NCBI GenBank assembly: GCA_963704815.1 | Contig: CAVPHU010000002.1 | Location: forward strand, 1-64,000 | Source: DATKWD01 sp963704815 | GTDB taxonomy: Bacteria; Actinomycetota; Acidimicrobiia; Acidimicrobiales; Salinilacustritrichaceae | Length of the DNA: 64,000 bases | Direction of reading: 5' to 3' | In this document: positions 26,460 to 33,541 of the stretch, one piece after another | Numbering within the stretch: position 1 is the first letter of the stretch | How the letters are laid out: the number at the start of each line of letters is the position of its first letter | Program-made: the position numbers and the translations under genes | Notes under the pieces: model-generated | Databases searched by the model: none | What the model saw: the letters and a program-made list of their open reading frames with translations, nothing else | What the model was told of the DNA's origin: nothing

Positions 26460-27337
26460 CCGATCCGCTCGCCGTCGGACTCATCGGCGCGGGGCCCTGG
26501 GCGTCGATGGTGCATGCGCCAACGCTCGCTGCGGGTCCCGAGACCGAGTTGGTCGGGGTGTGGGCGAGACGACCCGCCGCCGCAGCTGACCTGGCCGCGA
26601 CCAACGGCACGACCGCTGCGGCCTCGGTCGACGAGCTCTTCGATCGCTGTGAGGCCGTGGCCTTCGCCGTGCCTCCGGATGTGCAGGCCCAACTCGGCAT
26701 CCGGGCGGCCCAGGCGGGCAAGGCACTGTTCCTCGAGAAGCCCATCGGCGCCGATGTGGCATCTGCCCAACGGCTGGTCGACGCCATCCACACGGCCGGC
26801 GTCGCGAGCCAGGTGCTCCTGTCCTGGCGCTTTGCAGACGCCACCCGTGGGTTCCTGTCCGATGCCGTCGACTTCGAGGCCATCGGCGGGGTGGGAAGGT
26901 TCCTCAGCCCCGGGTTGCTCGGCGGGATGTTCGCGACCCCCTGGCGCCTCGAACGCGGCGCCCTGCTCGACCTCGGCCCGCACGTCTTCGATCTGCTCGA
27001 CGCAGCGCTCGGAACGGTGGTCGACCTGCGAGCGTCGGGCCGGCTCGATCGCTGGATCTCGGTGGCGCTCGAACACGAGTCGGGCGTCACGAGCACGGCG
27101 ATCATGTCGGGCCACACCGCACCCGACCACTTCCGGTCGGATGTCGAGCTGTTCAGCACCGACGGCGTGCTCGGCGTCGATCTGGCGGCTGCGGTCGGAC
27201 CCGATGCCTTCGCCACGGCACGTCGCGAGTTCGTCCAGCACGTGCGCGATGGGCGGACCGGGCACGATCTCGACGCCAACCGTGGACTCCACCTCCAGCG
27301 GCTGATCGAGCAGGCGGAACAGGAGCTGCTGTCGTGA
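26456..27337 (+). CDS. Gfo/Idh/MocA family oxidoreductase
   Basis: A 293-residue NAD(P)-dependent dehydrogenase, a little short for the family. The Rossmann motif is GLIGAGPWA (residues 8-16) and the sugar-site motif E94-K95-P96 is in LFLEKPIGA. Members oxidise sugar or inositol hydroxyls, often at C3. GTG start; GTGA overlap with the following GMC gene. Together with the ThuA-like and TIM-barrel neighbours it suggests keto-sugar chemistry. Confidence 0.92.
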   Translation: MTDPLAVGLIGAGPWASMVHAPTLAAGPETELVGVWARRPAAAADLAATNGTTAAASVDELFDRCEAVAFAVPPDVQAQLGIRAAQAGKALFLEKPIGADVASAQRLVDAIHTAGVASQVLLSWRFADATRGFLSDAVDFEAIGGVGRFLSPGLLGGMFATPWRLERGALLDLGPHVFDLLDAALGTVVDLRASGRLDRWISVALEHESGVTSTAIMSGHTAPDHFRSDVELFSTDGVLGVDLAAAVGPDAFATARREFVQHVRDGRTGHDLDANRGLHLQRLIEQAEQELLS

Positions 27338-29421
27338 CCGAGCGGTTCGATCCCACCGCGCTCGCCGCGCTGGCACGCATGATCCCGGCCGACCGGTACC
27401 CATCGGTGGTCGATGCGTCGCTGCTCGACGCACTCGCACTCCGGCGCGACGGATTCCACAAGACGCTGTGGGAGCGATCGATCGATCCCGGGTGCCCACG
27501 GCTCGATGCCGAGGCGGCGGCTCGTCACGGCATCGGGTTCGCGGGCCTGACCGACGGCCGGCAGGATGCCGTGCTGGCCGACGTCGAAGCCGGACGAACC
27601 GAGGCGGACTGGGGGAACCTCGATCCGTGGCGGTTCGTCAACGCCCTGACCAAGGTCGCCAACGAGACGTTCTACGCCACGCGCGACTCACCGGCGTGGG
27701 CGATGGTCGGCTTCGACCCGGCACCCAGTCGGCCGGCCGGAGCACCGATCGAACTCACTCGTCTGACGACGACCGAGTTGGGGGCGGTGCGTGATGCCTA
27801 CGACGTGGTGATCGTCGGTGCCGGCGCCGGGGGTGGCATCGCCGCAGGGGTTCTGGCCGAGGCCGGGCTCGACGTGCTCGTCGTCGAGCGGGGTGAGTCC
27901 CTGAGCTTCGACCAGGTCGGCCGCGACCATCTGGCCAACCACCGTCTGTCGCCTCACGGGCACAACACCGGGCCTGATCGCGGCGGTGATCCACGGGTTC
28001 GCTTCGACCGGGACGGGAATGACCGGGTCGTCGACAAACCGTGGGAGGCCGACTGGTCGAACAATGCCATGACCGTTGGTGGCGGTGGCCGCGTGTATCA
28101 GGGCATGGCCTGGCGGTTTCTGCCGCAGGACTTCGAGCTCGCGTCGCTCTACGGCGTGCCCGAGGGCAGCACGCTCGCCGACTGGCCCATCACCTACGCC
28201 GAGCTCGAACCGTTCTACACGCGTGCTGAGTGGGAGCTCGGGGTGTGTGGCGATGGGGCGACCCACCGGGTCCAGGGTGACCGAAGCCGGCCGTATCCGA
28301 TGCCGCCGTTTGCCCTCGACCCCGAAGGTGAGGCACTGGAGGCCGGCGCCGCGCAGCTCGGCATCTCGACCGGTCCGGTGCCCCTGCTCATCAACTCCGA
28401 GCCGCGTGACGGGCGAGCGGCATGTGTCGGCTGTGGCGAGTGCGTCGGGTTCGCGTGTCCGTCCGAGGCCAAGAACGGCTCGTGGAACACCCTGCTCGTC
28501 CGCGCCTTGGCCACCGGGCGCTGCACGCTCGTCACGGGCACCCGCTCGACGCAGGTGACGACGTCGGGCGGACGGGTCGACGGCGTCGAGCTCCTCGACT
28601 GGGCCAGCGGCGCTCGGCGTCGGGTCCGGGCGCGCCACGTGGTGGTGGCGGCGGGTGCCATCGAGTCGGCCCGTCTCCTGCTGGCGTCACCTTCGGACGA
28701 TCACCCCGACGGGCTCGGCAACGCCGCCGACCAGGTGGGCCGGAACCTCCAGAGTCATCAGTACGTCGGCGCATTCGGCGAATTCGACCACGAGGTGATC
28801 TCGATGGACGGCCCGGGGGTCACGATCGGCACGTGCGACTGGAACCACGATGTCGACGCCGGGCTCATCGCCGGCGCCATGCACAACGAGGTCATCAAGC
28901 TGCCGGAGCTGCACCGGTGGTGGGCGCTGCCGCCGGGCGTTCCGTCCTGGGGCCTCGGAGCGAAGGACGCCATGCGACGGCTCTATCGGCGGACGGGCCA
29001 TCTGTACGGGCCGATCCAGGAGATCCCCATGGCCGAGTGTCGGGTCACGCTCGCCGACGGCGTGACCGACAAGCATGGTTCGCCGGTCGCCCGGTGGGGC
29101 GGCCGCTATCACCCCGACTCGTTGCGGGCCGGCGCCCGACAGGCTCAGCGGGCCGAGGAGTGGCTCGCGGCGAGTGGCGCACTCCGGACGTGGTCGCAGC
29201 CTCCGTACGACACGTTCATGGCCGGCCAGCACCAGGCGGGCACCTGTCGGATGGGCGACGATCCGGCCACGTCGGTGACCGACCGCTGGGGTCGGGTGCA
29301 CGGCCACGACAATCTGTGGGTGATGGACGGCTCGGTTCATGTCACCAACGGTGGCTTCAATCCGGTGCTCACCCTCTCGGCGCTCGCCTTCCGCGCCGCC
29401 GAGCACCTCACCCGGCAGTGA
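27334..29421 (+). CDS. GMC oxidoreductase with N-terminal gluconate-dehydrogenase-3-like region
   Basis: A 695-residue FAD enzyme. Residues 1-150 look like a gluconate 2-dehydrogenase subunit 3 type helical domain (ALARMIPADRYPSVVDASLL, LALRRDGFHKTLWE). The FAD motif VVIVGAGAGGGIAAGVL follows at 157-174. A Cys-rich loop CVGCGECVGFACP (about 366-379) is typical of one GMC branch. The C-terminal catalytic region has GQHQAGTCRMG near 630 and TNGGFNPVLTLS near 672. Glucoside 3-dehydrogenases use separate GMC and subunit-3 proteins; here they appear fused. No Tat signal is visible. It ends the operon. Confidence 0.9.
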   Translation: MTERFDPTALAALARMIPADRYPSVVDASLLDALALRRDGFHKTLWERSIDPGCPRLDAEAAARHGIGFAGLTDGRQDAVLADVEAGRTEADWGNLDPWRFVNALTKVANETFYATRDSPAWAMVGFDPAPSRPAGAPIELTRLTTTELGAVRDAYDVVIVGAGAGGGIAAGVLAEAGLDVLVVERGESLSFDQVGRDHLANHRLSPHGHNTGPDRGGDPRVRFDRDGNDRVVDKPWEADWSNNAMTVGGGGRVYQGMAWRFLPQDFELASLYGVPEGSTLADWPITYAELEPFYTRAEWELGVCGDGATHRVQGDRSRPYPMPPFALDPEGEALEAGAAQLGISTGPVPLLINSEPRDGRAACVGCGECVGFACPSEAKNGSWNTLLVRALATGRCTLVTGTRSTQVTTSGGRVDGVELLDWASGARRRVRARHVVVAAGAIESARLLLASPSDDHPDGLGNAADQVGRNLQSHQYVGAFGEFDHEVISMDGPGVTIGTCDWNHDVDAGLIAGAMHNEVIKLPELHRWWALPPGVPSWGLGAKDAMRRLYRRTGHLYGPIQEIPMAECRVTLADGVTDKHGSPVARWGGRYHPDSLRAGARQAQRAEEWLAASGALRTWSQPPYDTFMAGQHQAGTCRMGDDPATSVTDRWGRVHGHDNLWVMDGSVHVTNGGFNPVLTLSALAFRAAEHLTRQ

Positions 29422-29430
29422 ACAACGGGG

Positions 29431-30468
29431 TCAGGTGTCGCGGTAGGCGTCGACGATCGGGGCCAGCTGCTCCGGCGTGGCGCCGTGGAGGATCACCCCG
29501 TCACAGCCGAGGGCGAGTTGGTGCTTCACCGCGGCGACACACTGCGCGGGTGAGCCCGTGGCGCTCGGCGCGAGCCACTCGTCGGGGATGATCGTCGCGA
29601 TGTGCGCGAGCTGCTCGGTGGTGGCGGTGCCGTCGATGGCGCCGGCGATGCCGCCCACCACTTCGTCGGCCCGGAACCGTTCGAGCACCGCCGGGTCCCA
29701 CTGGTTGGTCTCCACCATGAGGTCGCCATAGCCCTGGAGGTAGGTGGCGAGCCGGCCAACCGACTTCTTCAGCCGCAGGTCTTCCGGCAGGTGGTCGCCG
29801 ATGGTGGCGAAGCACGACCACACCTTCACCTCGGCCGGGTCGCGCCCTGCGTCCTCGGCGCCGCGTCGGACGGCCTCGACGCAGCGGCTGGTGGTCTCGT
29901 CGGTGAAATAGGTGTGGAGGACGACCTCGTCGAAGCACCGGCCGCCGAGTTCGAGCGACTTCGGGCCGAAGGCGACCAGCCCCATCGGGAGGTGCTCGTC
30001 GAGGGTGGCGTCGAGATGCAGCAGGGGGAACCGTCCTGCCGGTCCGTCGTGGCCGAAGACGACCTCACCCCGGAACAGGCGGCGCATGAGGCCGGCGAAG
30101 TCCTCCATCTGTGCCGTGGTGATGTGGTCGAGGCCGTAGGCGTCCTGGAGCGGCCGGATGCCGCGGCCGATGCCGAGGACGAAGCGCCCGCCCGTGAGGC
30201 TCTGCATCGTCCGAGCGATGCCTGCGGACACCATCGGATGGCGGGTGTTGTGGTTGGTCGTCGCCGTCTGGATGGCGATCCGGTCGCTCACGGCCCCGGC
30301 GGCGCCGCACAGCACCGCTGCTTCCTTCAGGTTGTAGCGCTCGGAGATGAACGCGGTCCCGAGCCCCATCGCCTCGGCATCGACGACTTCCTGCACGAGA
30401 TCGCGTGAAGAGTCGGGCTGCCCGGCGAGGGTGTAGAAGCCGAGTTCGTCGAGCACCGCACGGGTCAT
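29431..30468 (-). CDS. LLM class F420-dependent oxidoreductase
   Basis: A 345-residue luciferase-like TIM barrel of the TIGR03857-like group. Visible features are ERYNLKEAAVLCGAAGAVS, TATTNHNTRHPM and GGRFVLGIGRGI, where F420-type members bind cofactor. It probably performs hydride transfer between F420 and an alcohol, aldehyde or CoA thioester; the substrate is unknown. It is convergent with the GMC operon (9 bases between stops) and downstream of a 51-bp palindromic element. Confidence 0.88.
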   Translation of the reverse strand: MTRAVLDELGFYTLAGQPDSSRDLVQEVVDAEAMGLGTAFISERYNLKEAAVLCGAAGAVSDRIAIQTATTNHNTRHPMVSAGIARTMQSLTGGRFVLGIGRGIRPLQDAYGLDHITTAQMEDFAGLMRRLFRGEVVFGHDGPAGRFPLLHLDATLDEHLPMGLVAFGPKSLELGGRCFDEVVLHTYFTDETTSRCVEAVRRGAEDAGRDPAEVKVWSCFATIGDHLPEDLRLKKSVGRLATYLQGYGDLMVETNQWDPAVLERFRADEVVGGIAGAIDGTATTEQLAHIATIIPDEWLAPSATGSPAQCVAAVKHQLALGCDGVILHGATPEQLAPIVDAYRDT

Positions 30469-30488
30469 CGAACCAGCCTCCCATGCCG

Positions 30489-30539
30489 GATTCCTTGCTG
30501 TCAGATGACCACCAGGTGGGCGTGCAGCAGCACGGAACC
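30489..30539. repeat. 51-bp palindromic intergenic element, copy 2
   Basis: The left arm GATTCCTTGCTGTCAG then ATGACCACC matches the reverse complement of copy 1 at all but one of 25 positions. The right arm (GGTGG to CAGCAGCACGGAACC) has drifted more. It lies 10 bases after the stop of the thioesterase gene and 20 bases before the start of the LLM gene, both on the minus strand, consistent with a terminator at the thioesterase 3' end. Confidence 0.8.
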
Positions 30540-30549
30540 GGACGGGGGG

Positions 30550-31467
30550 TCAGGCCGGGGCGAGGTCGGCGTGGAGATCCTGTTCGTGCTGGGTGCGGAT
30601 GTCGGGCGGGATCGACATCGCTCGGCGGCCGACGGTGTCGAAGGCGAGATTGATGACTTCGAACGAGCACAGCAGGTCTCGTCGGTCGAGGTCGTAGGCC
30701 CACTGGATGCGATGGCTGACCTTGTCGCCGAGGGCGAGGTTGGCGCCGAAGGCTTGGATGCGGTCACCCCGGCGGGGGAGTCGGGCCAGCACCATGCGGG
30801 TCTCCATCGAGGCCCAACCCATGCGTTCGCCGTTCGGGCCGTCGTGCAGCATCGGGCCCATCTGGCCCCGAAGCGGCTCGCCGCCCCACGTCAACATGGG
30901 GGCCATGGCGACGGTGTAGTCGCCGGTCTCGTCGCATTCTTCGTCGGTGACGTCGCGGGGCTTGCGCATGGCGAGGTCGCGCCCGATCAGGTCGTCGAGG
31001 GCGGGGGCCGAGCCTGCCGGATCGGCATCGAGGTCGAGGCTGCGGGTCCTGCCGTGTTCGGGAATCTCGACGGCAAGCGCCGAGGCGGCGGCAACGACCC
31101 CGTGGGGAAACGGCTGGCCGTCGGTGACGAGGCGGTGCACGAACGTGGCGGCGATCTCGTCACGATCCGGGTTGCGGAGCTCGTGATAGAGCCGCAGCGA
31201 ACGTGGATCGGCGCTCACGACCCCGCTGCGGACTTCGAGTCGGGCCCCAACCAGCTGTTCGCGGTGATGGCGGGTGTAGCTGTCGGTGATGGCCCCTTCG
31301 CCCGTCTCGCCGATGCCGAGGCGAGCGGCCAGCGCCTGGCTGCCGGCCTGAGCGTTGACGCCGTAGAACCGCACGTTCATGTGCCCGAGGTGGTCGATCT
31401 GCTCGTCGGTCACCTCGCTGCGATGGGTGACGATCAGCGGATTGTCGGCCGAACCGGGGCTGGGCAT
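30550..31467 (-). CDS. Double-hotdog acyl-CoA thioesterase-like protein
   Basis: A 305-residue protein with two hotdog domains. The first has the 4HBT active-site motif DHLGHMNVRFY near residues 25-35. The second (from about residue 165) includes GEPLRGQMGPMLHDGPNGERM and an ending like other thioesterases (HRIQWAYDLDRRDLL). It probably hydrolyses acyl-CoA thioesters. The substrate is unknown. It lies between two candidate terminators. Confidence 0.8.
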   Translation of the reverse strand: MPSPGSADNPLIVTHRSEVTDEQIDHLGHMNVRFYGVNAQAGSQALAARLGIGETGEGAITDSYTRHHREQLVGARLEVRSGVVSADPRSLRLYHELRNPDRDEIAATFVHRLVTDGQPFPHGVVAAASALAVEIPEHGRTRSLDLDADPAGSAPALDDLIGRDLAMRKPRDVTDEECDETGDYTVAMAPMLTWGGEPLRGQMGPMLHDGPNGERMGWASMETRMVLARLPRRGDRIQAFGANLALGDKVSHRIQWAYDLDRRDLLCSFEVINLAFDTVGRRAMSIPPDIRTQHEQDLHADLAPA

Positions 31468-31539
31468 CCGACTACCTCACCAGATCGTCTGCCCACCCGT
31501 CGAACTCCACGGCCGAACGAGTCCGGTGCCGGACGCGAC

Positions 31540-31567
31540 GATGCGGGACCCGAACGGATCCCGCATC
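31540..31567 (-). terminator. Hairpin downstream of the NlpC/P60 gene
   Basis: A perfect 9-bp stem, GATGCGGGA (31540-31548) with TCCCGCATC (31559-31567), and a 10-base loop, 23 bases beyond the stop of the endopeptidase gene read on the minus strand. There is no T-run, as is common in GC-rich actinobacteria. Confidence 0.55.
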
Positions 31568-31590
31568 GCTGCTCTTGCCGGAACCGGCGT

Positions 31591-32748
31591 TCAGAGGCCG
31601 GCGGGTCGGACGACCTTGTAGTCGGCGTTCGTCAGAAGGCTGCTGACCGAACGAACCCTGATCGCATCGGAGTACCCGTTCGACTGGCGGGAGATCGGCG
31701 TGGCCTCGATGACCGATGGCACTCCGTTGTAGTTGCCGATGTACATGACGACGTGGCTACCACTCTTGACCAGCATGTCGCCGGGCTTCATGAGACCCAG
31801 GTTCTTGTTGGAGTTGCCACCCACGCTCACCGTCGGAACGCCGCTGGCGATGGACGACGACGACCCGGGGACGGTGATCCCGGCTGCCGCATACATCTTG
31901 ACCATCAGCCCCGAGCAGTCCCATCCGGCATGGCCGGCTGGGAGGTAGTAGGTGTTCTGGCCGCAGGTGTTGCCGATGCCGAACCAGGTGCCGACGCTCG
32001 CCACCTTGCCCATGCGGTACTGGTCGCCCCAGCAGCCCGTGTAGCCGTTGGGCTTGGCCATCGCGGCCAAGCCGTAGTTGATGATGGTCTGGACCTTCGA
32101 GGTCGCCGACGGCGGGGTCGTCGTGGTGGTGCAGTTCCCCGGCGTGGCGTCAGCCTTCACGTAGGCAGCCGACACGTAGCCGTTCGAGACCTTGTACCAG
32201 GTGGCGGTCGTACCGAACGTGCCCGACACGGTGGTACCGGTCGTCTTGCACGACACCGTGATCCGCTGGTTGTCGGCATACGAGCCGACGCTGCTGCCGC
32301 TGGTGCTCGCGGTGCTGCGGATCGTCAGGGTGTTGCCGGCAGCGACGTCGACCACGGCGTTGCCGGTGGTCGATGTGGTGCACGATGGGAGCGTTCCGCT
32401 GACGCTCACGTAGGCCTGCGAGACGTAGCCGCCGCTGGTGAGCTTGTCCCACTTGTTGGTCGTGCCGAAGGTGCCGGTCACCGACTCACCCGTCGTGTAG
32501 CACGAGAGCGAGACGGCCGCTCCGTCGGCAAGCGAGCCGAGCTTGGTGCCGCTCGAACTCGGGGTGCTGCGAATCGAGAGTGTGTTGCCGGCGGCGACGT
32601 CGACGGTGCCGTTGGCGGCCATGGCCGGCACGGCCATCACGCCGAGGAAGACGAGTGCGGCGATGGCCACCGAGGCGAGCCGCACGCCCAGGCGGCTGTT
32701 GATGGGACGGTCGGCGCTTGCCCGTGCTGGAGTTCGAGTGGTGAGCAT
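31591..32748 (-). CDS. Secreted NlpC/P60 family peptidoglycan hydrolase with two SH3b domains
   Basis: A 385-residue exported protein. There is a signal peptide at residues 20-45 (SVAIAALVFLGVMAVPAMAA), two bacterial SH3 repeats (about 47-115 and 131-198, each beginning VDVAAGNTLSIRST or similar), a Thr/Pro linker and a C-terminal NlpC/P60-like domain. Its catalytic Cys278 is in GWDCSGLMVKMY and His332 in SGSHVVMYIGNY. It cleaves cell-wall peptides outside the membrane. The chosen ATG (MLTTRTPARASADRP) gives a normal signal peptide; a GTG 78 bases upstream is less likely. It diverges from a LuxR-type regulator. Confidence 0.93.
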   Translation of the reverse strand: MLTTRTPARASADRPINSRLGVRLASVAIAALVFLGVMAVPAMAANGTVDVAAGNTLSIRSTPSSSGTKLGSLADGAAVSLSCYTTGESVTGTFGTTNKWDKLTSGGYVSQAYVSVSGTLPSCTTSTTGNAVVDVAAGNTLTIRSTASTSGSSVGSYADNQRITVSCKTTGTTVSGTFGTTATWYKVSNGYVSAAYVKADATPGNCTTTTTPPSATSKVQTIINYGLAAMAKPNGYTGCWGDQYRMGKVASVGTWFGIGNTCGQNTYYLPAGHAGWDCSGLMVKMYAAAGITVPGSSSSIASGVPTVSVGGNSNKNLGLMKPGDMLVKSGSHVVMYIGNYNGVPSVIEATPISRQSNGYSDAIRVRSVSSLLTNADYKVVRPAGL

Positions 32749-32863
32749 GGTGGGGAAATCCCTTCGAAGACTCGGGGCCAGGGAGGCCTCGTTCCGTCGA
32801 CCGACTGGTTCGGCTGACCCCGACACTCTCTGCCGAATGAGCGGTGCCTCCTAGGACGACGTG

Positions 32864-32948
32864 CGGACGTCCGATCGGACAGACGAGACGGCCACGACGG
32901 ACATGGATTGACGCCGAGCGGACAGGGGCGGACAGCTACCGTGTCCGC
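32864..32948. promoter_or_regulatory. Cluster of CGGACA boxes upstream of the LuxR-type gene
   Basis: Between the divergent NlpC and LuxR genes are CGGAC(A) boxes at 32864, 32876, 32898, 32919 and 32929, plus the inverted form TGTCCG at 32942. Two overlapping perfect 10-bp palindromes occur, CGGACGTCCG (32864-32873) and TCCGATCGGA (32870-32879). A perfect inverted repeat, GCGGACA (32928-32934) and TGTCCGC (32942-32948), ends two bases before the regulator's ATG. It looks like a multi-site operator, probably for autoregulation. Confidence 0.6.
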
Positions 32949-32950
32949 CG

Positions 32951-33529
32951 ATGACGACGAAGTCGGTTCGAATGGTCGGCGGCCCGGCTCCCTACCGAGA
33001 GGCCCTGTCCGCCAAGCTCGAGGCGACCGGGTTCACGGTGTCAGTCGACGAGGGCGAAGCGCTCGTGATCGCGTGTTCATGCGACCTCGACTGGCAGCAG
33101 GCTGCCGATTCGGCGCTGTGGACGCCGACCGTCGTTGTGATCCAGGACCTCGACGTCGACCACTACGTCCGCGCGCTGGCGCTCGGGGCCGGAGCCGTTC
33201 ACCTCGACACGCCGACCGACATCATCGTCGACGTCATCAGGGCGGCCATCGCCGGCGAAGCGCTGCTCCCGCTCGTCGTCACCCAGGCGCTCGCCTCCTA
33301 TCGACCCCCTACGCAAGCGCAGATGACCGACTCGGAGCTTCAGGGCATCGAGTTGAAGATCGTCGACGGGTTGCTGGCCAATCGAACGATCGCGCAGATC
33401 GCTCGAGACCTCAGCTACAGCGACCGGACCATTCGCCGGAAGCTCCAGGGGATCTACCTCAAGCTGGGTGTCGCCGGCCGGGCCGCGGCGATCGATGAGT
33501 TGAGAGCTCGCGCCGAGCGGCGACCCTGA
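32951..33529 (+). CDS. LuxR-family response-regulator-like transcription factor
   Basis: A 192-residue protein. Residues 1-115 have receiver-like alternation (VIACSCDLDW, TPTVVVIQDLD, ALGAGAVHLDTPTDIIVDVI) but without a convincing phospho-Asp site, so it may be an atypical receiver. Residues 125-185 are a LuxR/GerE helix-turn-helix (ELKIVDGLLANRTIAQIAR, YSDRTIRRKLQGIYLKLGV). No histidine kinase is adjacent. The start is directly downstream of a CGGACA/TGTCCG palindrome. It is convergent with the isocitrate dehydrogenase gene. Confidence 0.85.
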   Translation: MTTKSVRMVGGPAPYREALSAKLEATGFTVSVDEGEALVIACSCDLDWQQAADSALWTPTVVVIQDLDVDHYVRALALGAGAVHLDTPTDIIVDVIRAAIAGEALLPLVVTQALASYRPPTQAQMTDSELQGIELKIVDGLLANRTIAQIARDLSYSDRTIRRKLQGIYLKLGVAGRAAAIDELRARAERRP

Positions 33530-33541
33530 AGTAGCGAGTCA

